Of a DNA stretch of 64,000 bases, positions 45,048 through 53,945 are shown in pieces. The notes beneath the pieces were generated by a model. The model was not told the DNA's origin. It saw only the letters and a list, made by a program, of their open reading frames with translations, and made no database searches. A program made the position numbers and the translations under genes. Numbering within the stretch: position 1 is the stretch's first letter; each line of letters begins with the position of its first letter. The DNA is from Paludibacter sp. (lineage in GTDB: Bacteria > Bacteroidota > Bacteroidia > Bacteroidales > Paludibacteraceae). Where the stretch lies: positions 1-64,000 of the forward strand of contig JARLGX010000005.1 in NCBI GenBank assembly GCA_031292575.1, in the 5' to 3' direction.

Positions 45048-46418
45048 ATGAAACTACATATTTTTAAATATATTTGTCTCTCTGTTATTTTATTAACGGC
45101 GGCAAGTTGTATAAACCCCGAATATGACATAAAGGCACCGATTGTAAGTCCCGTAAGTAATTTACAATATACGCTTAACGGAGACAGCGTAAAACTTACA
45201 TGGACGTTACCTAAAGGAAGTGATAGCTTGTCAGTAGCAATCCAATACAATGGAGGAACAATTTTAGTCAAAGGAAACCCAAGCTCATATACATTTGGAG
45301 TGGTACAAACCAATCTAGCTTATATGTTTACAGTAAAGGCTCAGGATAACAACGGGAACTTATCTCCGGGGCAAACGGTTAAGTTCACTCGTGATGGAGC
45401 AAAACCTGTTACAAATTTTCAGGGTACTCTAAACAGTAAAGGTATATTACTTACATGGAAATTACCTGCAGGAGAAACCTTGACTGGAATCAAATTAACT
45501 ACAGGTACTCAAACGATTAACCTTGCTCCAACTGACTCTATGTATCAAACTGATATCGTAGCCGAAGGCTTGTATACATTTGGACTAGTAACGACGAACA
45601 ATGCAAGTCTTGTTTCAAACACAGTTTATCTTAATTATAAAATAGTTAATAAGGTTGTTGCATTTATTGGTGTAGCTCCCGATTCACTTTCCATTACGAA
45701 TCCGGATGAAAAAGCGGCAGCAGAATGGTTATTCCAAACTGTTCCTACTGCACAGTATATATCATTTAACGATGTGGCAAACGGGAGTGTCGATTTGAGA
45801 GATTTTTCTGTAATCTGGTGGCATTTTGATTCATCTCAAAGTATACCGGATGCAGCTACTAGCTCTGCCTGTGTTAATGCTTTGAAGACTTATTATGCCA
45901 ATGGTGGTAACTTCCTGTTTACAACATATGCTTGTTCATATATACAAAATCTTGGAATACCTGATGATGGCAAAGCACCTAATAATATCTTCGGAGATAC
46001 AACTCCGTGGGTCGACCCTGCTTATCCTTGGGGTATTTCCTTTGAAGGACATGAAAGTCATCCATTATTTGCAGGATTGCAGCTTACCAATGATAAACCA
46101 TATGCAACTGCATACCTGTTGGATAGAGGCTGCTATCGATTGAATCATGCATGTATATGGAATTTCAGCTATGGAGATTACATGGGATTAGCAAAATGGC
46201 AAAGTCTAACTGGTGGTATTGATCTGGCTAGTACAGAATGGGATGAAACTCATTCGAGTGTAGTAACAATTGCAGAATTTCCATCAAAAGCAAATTCGGG
46301 TAAAACAATTTGCATTGGAGCCGGTGCTTATGACTGGTTTAGTGAAAATGGCGTAGCAAACAAATATATTACCAACACTGAGAAACTAACGCTTAATGGT
46401 TTAAATTATCTGAAATAA
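45048..46418 (+). CDS. Surface glycan-binding lipoprotein, DUF4960 type
   Basis: The 456-aa lipoprotein (lipobox TAASC, Cys21) starts with two fibronectin-like modules (SNLQYTLNGDSVKLTWTLP and TNFQGTLNSKGILLTWKLP). A C-terminal domain from about residue 200 follows (VAFIGVAPDSLSITNPDEKA, then SVIWWHFDSSQSIPD). The last part resembles DUF4960 of the levan-binding surface protein in the Bacteroides thetaiotaomicron fructan locus. It sits in the position of the third Sus gene. A binding, not catalytic, role is expected. Confidence 0.82.
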   Translation: MKLHIFKYICLSVILLTAASCINPEYDIKAPIVSPVSNLQYTLNGDSVKLTWTLPKGSDSLSVAIQYNGGTILVKGNPSSYTFGVVQTNLAYMFTVKAQDNNGNLSPGQTVKFTRDGAKPVTNFQGTLNSKGILLTWKLPAGETLTGIKLTTGTQTINLAPTDSMYQTDIVAEGLYTFGLVTTNNASLVSNTVYLNYKIVNKVVAFIGVAPDSLSITNPDEKAAAEWLFQTVPTAQYISFNDVANGSVDLRDFSVIWWHFDSSQSIPDAATSSACVNALKTYYANGGNFLFTTYACSYIQNLGIPDDGKAPNNIFGDTTPWVDPAYPWGISFEGHESHPLFAGLQLTNDKPYATAYLLDRGCYRLNHACIWNFSYGDYMGLAKWQSLTGGIDLASTEWDETHSSVVTIAEFPSKANSGKTICIGAGAYDWFSENGVANKYITNTEKLTLNGLNYLK

Positions 46419-46427
46419 GAAGTATAT

Positions 46428-46464
46428 TTTACTGCTATCGGGATAAAAACCGATAGCAGTAAAA
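46428..46464 (+). terminator. Perfect 15-bp hairpin after the DUF4960 gene
   Basis: TTTTACTGCTATCGG (46428-46442) and CCGATAGCAGTAAAA (46450-46464) pair exactly around a 7-base loop. No T-run follows, so it may be a processing or stability hairpin inside the PUL transcript, or a partial terminator. Confidence 0.6.
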
Positions 46465-46479
46465 CAACCGATATTATCT

Positions 46480-46513
46480 AAAATTCTTTTGGGAAAATTC
46501 CCAAAAGAATTTT
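46480..46513. repeat. Palindrome with 16-bp perfect arms, next to a -7 box
   Basis: AAAATTCTTTTGGGAA (46480-46495), AA, then the exact inverse (46498-46513). The -7-like TAGCTTTG (46515-46522) follows directly, and another, TAATTTTG, lies at 46572-46579. It may mark an internal promoter for the GH32 gene starting at 46713. Confidence 0.6.
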
Positions 46514-46712
46514 GTAGCTTTGTGAAATTCCTTTGAAACAAACGAATACAGTAATATGTTTGCATTCTATTTAATTTTGCTTTCTGATTATCCCTAACAG
46601 TTAAGTCTCTACTAAAATTGAAAGAATGTGTGGGAATTGCATAGAAACTATGCTTCAATTTTTAATTCTAATTCTTACTATTTAAAATTTAATCGTTATA
46701 AAACAAATTCTT

Positions 46713-48989
46713 ATGAAAACAGAACAAAACAAATTTAACGGTTTGAACAAGCTGTGGATATTTATGGTTTTGATAAGCTTGAATTTGACCTCTGTATTCT
46801 CTCAATATAAAGAAGAATATCGACCTCAATTTCACTTTTCTCCTAAAAGTGGTTGGATTGGTGATCCTGATGGATTAGTCCGCTATAACAACACCTATCA
46901 TCTTTTCTGGTGGGGACATGCAGAATCAAATGATTTAGTCTATTGGCAAGAAATGCCATATCCTATGACAGGAGATAATGGCTCTTTTGGATATTATTCA
47001 GGAAGTGCTGTAGTCGACGCAAAAAATACCGCCGGTTTTAAGACCGGAACAAATGCACCCATGGTTGCCATTTATACGATGAACAACAATACAACCGGTT
47101 ATCAAACCCAGGGACTTTCTGTAAGCAATGATTACACATACTTCAATTATTATAATGGAAATCCTGTTTTAGATATCGGAAGTAAAGCATTCAGAGATCC
47201 GAGTGTATTTTGGGATGCAACTACAAATCAATGGATAATGGCTGTTTCCGAAGCAGATATTAAAAGAATTGATTTCTATTCGTCCACCAATCTAAAAACA
47301 TGGGGGTTTGTAAATATCTTTGGACCTGTTGGTGCAAAAGAGAGTGCTTGGGAATGTCCGGATTTAATACAACTTCCCATCGATGGAAATTCTAGCAATA
47401 TGAAATGGGTACTTTTCTGTAGTAAAGGACCAAATAAAGTTCAATACTTTTTAGGTAATTTTGATGGAACAAATGGATTTACCATCGACCCTGCGTGTAA
47501 CTCTTATTTGAGACAAGGAGTTGGAATACCTGGAACTGTCTTTGCTGATTTTGAACAAACTTCTTTCTCTGGCTGGACTGTTGAAGGTACAGCTTTTGGA
47601 TCAGGACCAGCAAACGGAACACTTTCAGGTCAGCAATCTGTAATTGGATATCTTGGGAATAAACTGGCTAACTCATTTAATGGTGGTGATGCTTCGTTAG
47701 GTAAACTTACTTCTTCAACTTTTACAATCACTAAAAATTGTATTAACTTTCTAATCGGTGGAGGTAACAACCCTGGTTCAACCTGTATAAACCTTGTTGT
47801 AAATGGGAATATTGTACAATCAACAACTGGAAGTAATGATGAAACACTTAAATGGAGCGGCTGGAATGTCGCCCAATGGAAAGGAAGTCAGGCACAAATA
47901 CAAATTGTTGATAATTCAACGGGATCGTGGGGGCATATAAATATTGACCACATTATCTTCTCTGATGATTTGTGGAATTACAATGAAGAACACGCTTTAT
48001 TTGCAGACTATGGAAGTGATTTTTATTCAGCCCGAGCATACCGTGATTACGACAATGTGGAAAACAGAACCGTATGGATGGGCTGGATGAGCAACTGGAA
48101 TTATGCAAACTCAACTCCCACAATTTGGGGAAGAGGAAATGAATCAATACCCCGACAACTTTCTCTTAAAACCTTTTCTGATGGGATTCGTCTGGTTCAA
48201 ACCCCAATCCCTGAATTAAGAAAATTGCGAAATGACAGTGTAATTGTTAGCAATAAAATTATACAGAATGTGCAAAATCTTACAGAATTTGTTCCTACTC
48301 TTAATTGTTATGAAATTGAAGCCATTTTTAACGTCACAACAGGTGCAAATTTTGGATTAAATCTTTGTGTAAACGGTAGTAATAAAGTTGTTTTAGGCTA
48401 TGATGCTACAACTTCCAATCTTTATCTCGACAGGAGGAATTCAGGATATGTAGCTTTCAGCAGCAGTTTCCCAAATATTGTTTCCGCTCCTTTGGATACA
48501 ATTAACGGTCAAATAAAATTACATATTTATATTGATCAATCAACTATTGAAGTTTTTGCAAACGATGGTGCCAAAGTACTCAGTTCGTTAATTTTCCCTG
48601 ATCCCACCAGCACAGGAATTCAACTTTTTTCCACCAATGGGCAAACGACTGTTCAAAGCCTGAAAGCTTATAATCTTAAATCAATTTGGTCTACCTCACC
48701 TTCTGCCTTACCTGAAGTTCAGGATTTAGGTAAAAAAGAAACTGAGTTATATCCGAATCCATTAACAAATGGACAAGAATTGATTATAAATACTAGCAAA
48801 CAAAATTTAGAAAACGACAATCTAAAAGTTAGTATTTTTACAATGCTTGGAAAATTAGTATCAGAAAGAATCTTTAGCTCTTCCGAAGGACCAGTTTATC
48901 ATTTCCCAAATCAATTAAATACTGGAATGTACATTGTAAATGTTGAATCCTCAGGATTCACAAATACAACGAAGCTCATTGTTCAATAA
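46713..48989 (+). CDS. GH32 fructan hydrolase with an inserted module and T9SS sorting tail
   Basis: The 758-aa enzyme has a signal peptide (WIFMVLISLNLTSVFSQ) and the GH32 five-blade propeller. The nucleophile Asp51 sits in WIGDPDG (usual: WMNDPNG). The RDP motif (Arg161-Pro163) and the acid/base Glu214 in WECPD are present. Within the catalytic domain, residues about 268-425 form an extra module (DFEQTSFSGWTVEGTAFGSG and onwards) that looks like a carbohydrate-binding beta-sandwich. The C-terminal GH32 beta-sandwich follows. The last 80 residues (ELYPNPLTNGQELIINT, LNTGMYIVNVES) are a type A T9SS signal, so it is exported to the cell surface or medium. Confidence 0.9.
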   Translation: MKTEQNKFNGLNKLWIFMVLISLNLTSVFSQYKEEYRPQFHFSPKSGWIGDPDGLVRYNNTYHLFWWGHAESNDLVYWQEMPYPMTGDNGSFGYYSGSAVVDAKNTAGFKTGTNAPMVAIYTMNNNTTGYQTQGLSVSNDYTYFNYYNGNPVLDIGSKAFRDPSVFWDATTNQWIMAVSEADIKRIDFYSSTNLKTWGFVNIFGPVGAKESAWECPDLIQLPIDGNSSNMKWVLFCSKGPNKVQYFLGNFDGTNGFTIDPACNSYLRQGVGIPGTVFADFEQTSFSGWTVEGTAFGSGPANGTLSGQQSVIGYLGNKLANSFNGGDASLGKLTSSTFTITKNCINFLIGGGNNPGSTCINLVVNGNIVQSTTGSNDETLKWSGWNVAQWKGSQAQIQIVDNSTGSWGHINIDHIIFSDDLWNYNEEHALFADYGSDFYSARAYRDYDNVENRTVWMGWMSNWNYANSTPTIWGRGNESIPRQLSLKTFSDGIRLVQTPIPELRKLRNDSVIVSNKIIQNVQNLTEFVPTLNCYEIEAIFNVTTGANFGLNLCVNGSNKVVLGYDATTSNLYLDRRNSGYVAFSSSFPNIVSAPLDTINGQIKLHIYIDQSTIEVFANDGAKVLSSLIFPDPTSTGIQLFSTNGQTTVQSLKAYNLKSIWSTSPSALPEVQDLGKKETELYPNPLTNGQELIINTSKQNLENDNLKVSIFTMLGKLVSERIFSSSEGPVYHFPNQLNTGMYIVNVESSGFTNTTKLIVQ

Positions 48990-49039
48990 TATGTAAAAAT
49001 ACAAATTCAATTTTCTTTTAAACTCAAAAACGTTTTATT

Positions 49040-49534
49040 ATGTCTAATAGATTCTGGTTTTTCATTTTAATTCCTTTGAGCCTGTTATTCTTATCAAATA
49101 CAGAAATTAAAGCACAGTCAGGAAAACTTCCTCCTTTCAGTATTTTACAACCTAATGGTAAGAATTTCAGGGCTCAAAATCTTCCTTTTGAAAAACCTAT
49201 TATAGTTATTTATTTTTCGCCTGATTGCGAAGATTGTCTGGCATTTATGGATAAGTTCTTTAAAAGAGCAAACGATTTTAGCAAAGCATCCATCGTTATG
49301 ATTAGCTATTTTCCAATCAAAGATGTAAAGAAATTTGCTATGAAATATAAAATAGCTAACTATAAAAACATTACTGTTGGAACTGAAGGCACGTCCTTTT
49401 TTATCAAAGATTATTACAAAATAATGGAGCTTCCTTTTTTAGCTTTATACGATAAAGATGGGAATATCCAAATCTCTTATCAAAGAAATATACCTTTAAA
49501 CGAATTGTCAAACAAGCTGATGAAGCTTAGATGA
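49040..49534 (+). CDS. Secreted thioredoxin-like (TlpA/redoxin) protein
   Basis: The 164-aa protein has a signal peptide (FFILIPLSLLFLSNTEIKAQ) and a thioredoxin fold with the redox pair CEDC in YFSPDCEDCLAFMDK, then the cis-Pro region MELPFLALYDKDGNI. It acts in the periplasm. It stands between the two GH32 genes and 50 bases behind the first, so it is probably co-transcribed. A disulfide-handling role for PUL proteins is possible but not shown. Confidence 0.78.
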   Translation: MSNRFWFFILIPLSLLFLSNTEIKAQSGKLPPFSILQPNGKNFRAQNLPFEKPIIVIYFSPDCEDCLAFMDKFFKRANDFSKASIVMISYFPIKDVKKFAMKYKIANYKNITVGTEGTSFFIKDYYKIMELPFLALYDKDGNIQISYQRNIPLNELSNKLMKLR

Positions 49535-49599
49535 TTTATTCTAAATTTAAAAATCAAGAATCCATTAATGTAGCAAAAACTGAATAACCTTAAGTAAAG

Positions 49600-49674
49600 T
49601 TGTATCAAAATTACACGATGATGCAACAAATTTGACAGCAAATTGAAATCTTAGAAACTATTTTTGCATCGTGA
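49600..49674 (+). promoter_or_regulatory. PUL promoter, copy 2 (bipartite, regulator-controlled)
   Basis: Same architecture as 38578-38652: a 39-base block, a 20-base unconserved spacer and a 16-base block with -7 box TATTTTTG (49659-49666), both blocks identical to copy 1. It drives the GH32-MFS-fructokinase unit. ATG 49701 is 27 bases downstream. Confidence 0.85.
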
Positions 49675-49700
49675 ATAGTTAACCAATTACATCAAAATAT

Positions 49701-51467
49701 ATGAAAAAAACAATTCTTTCAATGCTAATTGCACTTTTCCTTATCAGTATAAGTTGCATTTCTCAAAAAAAATCTACCGGAGAAAATATTAAGGTAGATT
49801 ATCAGATCCAATCAAGCTACCTGCTGTTGCCAATAGAAGAAAGTGCACCGGAAGTTAAGCTACAGGTTTCTTCACCCGAATCGAAAGATCAACCTACTTA
49901 CGATGTTCATCTGTCTAAAAATCATGTCGACTATTGGGTACCGTTGGATGTAAAGAAATGGATAGGTAAAAAAATCACCCTTTCATTTTTAAATACGACT
50001 GATAAAATATCCGGCATTGACAACATCAAACAATCCGATAAATTTAATTTCAACTTTAACGAGACTTATCGCGCTCAATTTCATTTCACGCCCGAACATG
50101 GCTGGACCAACGACCCGAACGGGATGGTATATCTCGACGGCGAGTATCATCTGTTTTTTCAATACAATCCTTATGGCTCCATGTGGGGAAACATGTCGTG
50201 GGGACATGCTGTAAGTACCGATATGATTTCGTGGACTTATCTTCCAACGGCTCTTACACCCGATAGTTTGGGTGCCATTTTCTCGGGCAGTGCCGTAGTG
50301 GATGTAAACAACACCGCCGGATTTGGCAAAAATGCCCTGATTGCCATTTACACCGCCAACGGTAAAACCCAGCAGGAATGCATTGCCTATAGTACCGACA
50401 AAGGACGTACTTTCACCAAATACACACGGAATCCGGTGTTGCCAAATCCGGGAATTACCGATTTTCGCGATCCAAAAGTTTCGTGGAACGAAGCATCCAA
50501 CCAATGGGTTATGGCGCTGGCCACCAAACAAACGGTAACTTTCTATGGCTCTCCGAATTTAAAAGACTGGACAAAACTGAGCGAATTTGGCGACGGAATA
50601 GGCTCCCACGCAGGAGTTTGGGAATGTCCCGATTTGTTTCCACTGTCTTATCAGGGAAAAACTAAATGGGTGTTGACTGTAAGCATCAATCCCGGCGGAC
50701 CTAACGGTGGCTCTGCTACGCAATATTTTATTGGCAATTTCGATGGAAAAACATTCAAGGCTGATGCACTCCCCTACCCGCTCTGGATTGACTACGGACG
50801 CGACAATTATGCCGGAGTTACCTGGGGAAATGTTCCCAAACAGGATGGCCGACGTTTATTTTTAGGCTGGATGAGCAACTGGGATTATGCCAATCAGGTT
50901 CCGACAGTAAATTTCCGAAGTGCAATGACTACACCGCGCGAACTAACGTTGGTGAATAATGGTGAACATTTGGTTCTGAATAGTTTCCCTGTTGCCGAAA
51001 TGAATACACTAAAAACAAATATCTCGGATAAACCGGATATGGAGATAAATAAGCAAGCATTGATATCTCCATTACTAAAAACAAATAATGGTTGCTACGA
51101 AATAGAAATGACCATCAAACCACAGCTCGCTAACGTGTTTGGGTTCGAACTTCAAAACGCAAAAGGAGAATTGCTTAAATTTAATTTCGACCTTGGTAAA
51201 AAACTCTTCAGTATCGACCGGAGTAAAAGCGGTCGTATCGGTTTTAGCAACAGCTTTAAATTCGGAATGAATGCTCCGCTTGTAAAAAAAGACACATACC
51301 GGATTCGATTATTGGTTGACAAAGCCTCGGCAGAGATTTTCATCAACAAGGGTGAAATAGCCATGACTACCTTGTTTTTCCCTACTGAAGTAATGAATCA
51401 ACTGAAATTTTACGGCGAAGATGCAGCATGGAAAGTTGAAAATATCAAAGTTAACAACATAAAATAA
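49701..51467 (+). CDS. GH32 exo-acting fructosidase, lipoprotein
   Basis: The 588-aa enzyme has a lipoprotein signal (LFLISISC, Cys about 19), an N-terminal beta-rich domain (residues about 30-115) and a canonical GH32 domain. Nucleophile Asp138 is in WTNDPNGMV, FRDPKVSW follows and the acid/base Glu308 is in WECPDLF. The C-terminal sandwich ends with ASAEIFINKGEIAMTTLFFP. It probably releases fructose in the periplasm or at the surface from levan or inulin oligosaccharides. It heads the second PUL transcript and is directly followed by the sugar porter. Confidence 0.94.
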   Translation: MKKTILSMLIALFLISISCISQKKSTGENIKVDYQIQSSYLLLPIEESAPEVKLQVSSPESKDQPTYDVHLSKNHVDYWVPLDVKKWIGKKITLSFLNTTDKISGIDNIKQSDKFNFNFNETYRAQFHFTPEHGWTNDPNGMVYLDGEYHLFFQYNPYGSMWGNMSWGHAVSTDMISWTYLPTALTPDSLGAIFSGSAVVDVNNTAGFGKNALIAIYTANGKTQQECIAYSTDKGRTFTKYTRNPVLPNPGITDFRDPKVSWNEASNQWVMALATKQTVTFYGSPNLKDWTKLSEFGDGIGSHAGVWECPDLFPLSYQGKTKWVLTVSINPGGPNGGSATQYFIGNFDGKTFKADALPYPLWIDYGRDNYAGVTWGNVPKQDGRRLFLGWMSNWDYANQVPTVNFRSAMTTPRELTLVNNGEHLVLNSFPVAEMNTLKTNISDKPDMEINKQALISPLLKTNNGCYEIEMTIKPQLANVFGFELQNAKGELLKFNFDLGKKLFSIDRSKSGRIGFSNSFKFGMNAPLVKKDTYRIRLLVDKASAEIFINKGEIAMTTLFFPTEVMNQLKFYGEDAAWKVENIKVNNIK

Positions 51468-51476
51468 ATCAATACA

Positions 51477-52817
51477 ATGACGAATAACAAGTATTTATAT
51501 TGGACTACCTTCGTTGCCATCAACGGCGGATTACTTTTCGGGCTAAACATGGCAGGCATTTCAGGCGCCGTGGATGGGATAAAAGGACAGTTTTCATTAA
51601 CCGACAGCGGATTAGGCACAGTCGCGGCTTTACTCACCATCGGATGCTTAGTAGGAGCCTTATTTACGGGTAATTTTACCGAAAAGTTTGGTCGGAAAAA
51701 AGTAATGATTACCACAGCTGTGCTTTACATAATTTCAGCGTTGGGATGCGCCGTGGCCGAATCGGCATCCATTCTAATTATCTTCAGGATTTTATCTGGT
51801 CTTGCAGTTGGCGCTACTTCGGTTGTTGCACCCATGTATATTTCCGAAATTTCGCCGGCTAAAAGCCGTGGACGGTTGGTCTCATTCAATCAGTTCGCCA
51901 TCACCATTGGTATTGTGTTGGCGTATATTTTCAATTATTTATTAATAGGTTTTGGCGACAATGCCTGGCGCTATATGCTTGCAATTCCGGGTATATTCGG
52001 AGTTTTGTATTTGATATTCCTTATTACAAAATTCCCCGAAAGTCCACGTTGGCTGTTGGCTCACGGGCAAAAAGATGAAGCAATCAACGTGTTGAACAGA
52101 ACCGGAGGGAAAAAGCTGGTTGACAAAGAACTTCCCGAAATGGAAAAGACGCTTTTAGCCGATAAAAGCAAAGATAAGATGAAGTTCGGTGAACTATTTA
52201 AAGGGAAAACCGGAAAAATTGTGCTTATTGGAACATTGATTGCAGCCTTACAGCAAATAACAGGTATAAATGCCGTAATTATGTTTTCACCCGAAATTTT
52301 CCATGCTGCCGGTTCGGCTAAAGGCGATTCGATGATGCAAGCTATGATAGTGGGACTGGTAAACTTTCTGATGACCATCGTGGCTTTGTGGCTGGTGGAT
52401 AAAAAAGGCAGAAAAACTTTATTACTTTGGGGAGCCGTGGGTATGATTGCCTCGTTGGCTTATCTCACCTGGGAATTCGCCAAGCCGGTTCAAAACGGAG
52501 TCGGTGTGTTGATTGCCTTGTTGGTTTATATTTCTTTCTTTGCTGCTTCATTTGCACCGGTAATGTGGGTTATTATTTCCGAAATCTATCCTAACCGGAT
52601 TAAAGGTTTGGCCATGTCGTTTTCAACTGCTGTCAGTTGGCTTTGCACATTTCTAACTGTTTACTTTGCACCGGTAATTCAAGGATCGTTGGGCTTGGCT
52701 TATTTATTCGGCATCTTTGGAATTTTTAGTATTATTGCATTCGTTTTTGTAAAAATATGGATTCCCGAAACCAAAGGAAAATCATTGGAACAAATTGAAA
52801 AAGAATTGGGGTTATGA
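51477..52817 (+). CDS. MFS sugar porter (probable fructose importer)
   Basis: The 446-aa protein has 12 membrane helices and sugar-porter signatures: FTEKFGRKKVM (D/E-R-x-G-R-R/K type), ISPAKSRGRLVSFNQ, FPESPRWLLAHG and the closing PETKGKSLEQIEKEL. It moves a monosaccharide across the inner membrane, and its neighbours (GH32 and fructokinase) point to fructose. It starts nine bases after the GH32 stop codon. Confidence 0.92.
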   Translation: MTNNKYLYWTTFVAINGGLLFGLNMAGISGAVDGIKGQFSLTDSGLGTVAALLTIGCLVGALFTGNFTEKFGRKKVMITTAVLYIISALGCAVAESASILIIFRILSGLAVGATSVVAPMYISEISPAKSRGRLVSFNQFAITIGIVLAYIFNYLLIGFGDNAWRYMLAIPGIFGVLYLIFLITKFPESPRWLLAHGQKDEAINVLNRTGGKKLVDKELPEMEKTLLADKSKDKMKFGELFKGKTGKIVLIGTLIAALQQITGINAVIMFSPEIFHAAGSAKGDSMMQAMIVGLVNFLMTIVALWLVDKKGRKTLLLWGAVGMIASLAYLTWEFAKPVQNGVGVLIALLVYISFFAASFAPVMWVIISEIYPNRIKGLAMSFSTAVSWLCTFLTVYFAPVIQGSLGLAYLFGIFGIFSIIAFVFVKIWIPETKGKSLEQIEKELGL

Positions 52818-52823
52818 CCCAAA

Positions 52824-52927
52824 CCCCTAAAGGAAAATTAAACTACTACAGATTAACAATACAATTGATATGAAAAATACGCAAGAAAAAACACAAAACC
52901 ACAGTCTTACAAACTCCCCTTTAGGGG
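52824..52927 (+). repeat. Inverted C-run/G-run pair around the fructokinase start
   Basis: CCCCTAAAGG (52824-52833) lies in the gap after the MFS gene, and its exact inverse CCTTTAGGGG (52918-52927) lies inside the fructokinase coding sequence. The 84 bases between hold the start codon (52870). The second copy is part of a longer G/C-rich element (52914-52935) of the type also seen at 36-60. Confidence 0.6.
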
Positions 52928-53823
52928 CCGGGGGTCAAAACGTCATTGTAGGAATTGGAGAAATATTGTGGGATGTATTTCCCAAAGGAAAAGTGCTTGG
53001 TGGTGCACCGGCAAATTTTGCTTATCACGTATCGCAATTCGGATTTGAAGGATACGCTGTCAGTGCAATAGGGAATGATGATTTAGGGCATGAGATTATT
53101 GAAAATCTGAGCAAGAAAGATTTAAAATATCAAATTGAAACTACTCCCTTTGAAACAGGAACCGTACAGGTAACGTTGGATGAAAAAGGAATTCCGCAAT
53201 ATGAAATTTGTGAGAACGTAGCCTGGGATAACATTCCTTTTACTCCCGAGATGGAAGCTCTGGCCCGAAAAACACAAACAGTGTGTTTTGGCTCACTGGC
53301 TCAACGCAGCAGCGTTTCTCGTAGTGCCATCAATCGTTTCTTGGATTGTGTACCTGAAACTGCGCTAAAGATATTTGATATAAATTTACGCCAGCATTTT
53401 TACACGTTGGAACTGATAGAACATGCGCTTGACCGTTGTAATATTCTGAAAATAAATGATGACGAAATTCTGATTGTAGGTAAACTGTTTGGCTGGGAAT
53501 CAAAAAGTGAATTAGAAATCTGCAATCAGTTACTTCATAACTGTGATTTGGAAATCGTTGTACTTACAAAAGGAACTCAGGGAAGTTATGTTGTTACACG
53601 GAATGAAACTTCATTTAAACCTACGCCACTGGTAGAAGTTGCCGATACGGTTGGTGCAGGCGATTCATTTACAGCCGCGTTTGTTTCAGCATTACTGCGA
53701 AGTCAAGGTATCGGCGATGCCCATCAGTTGGCTGTTGATGTTTCGGCATTCGTATGCACGCAACATGGAGCAATGCCTTTACTTCCCGAAAAACTATTGT
53801 CGAGAGTAAAAAAACTCGTTTAA
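52870..53823 (+). CDS. PfkB-family fructokinase
   Basis: It phosphorylates fructose with ATP. The 317-aa protein has the ribokinase fold: IVGIGEILWDVFPKG, GGAPANFAYHVSQFG (PfkB signature 1) and VEVADTVGAGDSFTAAFV with catalytic Asp in GAGDS (signature 2). The core starts only near residue 25. Residues 15-23 (NSPLGAGGQ) are encoded by an intergenic repeat element, so the N-terminus is an added, probably unstructured tail. No later ATG could serve as start. It is last in the second PUL transcript. Confidence 0.92.
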   Translation: MKNTQEKTQNHSLTNSPLGAGGQNVIVGIGEILWDVFPKGKVLGGAPANFAYHVSQFGFEGYAVSAIGNDDLGHEIIENLSKKDLKYQIETTPFETGTVQVTLDEKGIPQYEICENVAWDNIPFTPEMEALARKTQTVCFGSLAQRSSVSRSAINRFLDCVPETALKIFDINLRQHFYTLELIEHALDRCNILKINDDEILIVGKLFGWESKSELEICNQLLHNCDLEIVVLTKGTQGSYVVTRNETSFKPTPLVEVADTVGAGDSFTAAFVSALLRSQGIGDAHQLAVDVSAFVCTQHGAMPLLPEKLLSRVKKLV

Positions 53824-53843
53824 TTAAAAGATATCTCTCAAAG

Positions 53844-53871
53844 ACCGGTCGGATTTACGAATTCGATCGGT
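53844..53871 (+). terminator. Hairpin after the fructokinase gene
   Basis: ACCGGTCGGATT (53844-53855) and AATTCGATCGGT (53860-53871) form a 12-bp stem with two G-T pairs and the loop TACG. A short T-rich tail follows. It probably ends the PUL's second transcript. Confidence 0.6.
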
Positions 53872-53893
53872 TTGCTGTTCAATAAAATTACAC

Positions 53894-53901
53894 TACTTTT
53901 G
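53894..53901 (+). promoter_or_regulatory. -7 box of the hybrid regulator gene
   Basis: TACTTTTG, an exact match, 44 bases before ATG 53946. It lacks the bipartite PUL motif, so the regulator is expressed separately. Confidence 0.6.
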
Positions 53902-53945
53902 AATGAGAATTAAGTGTCGACCTTTCGCTTAGATTCACTAATCCC

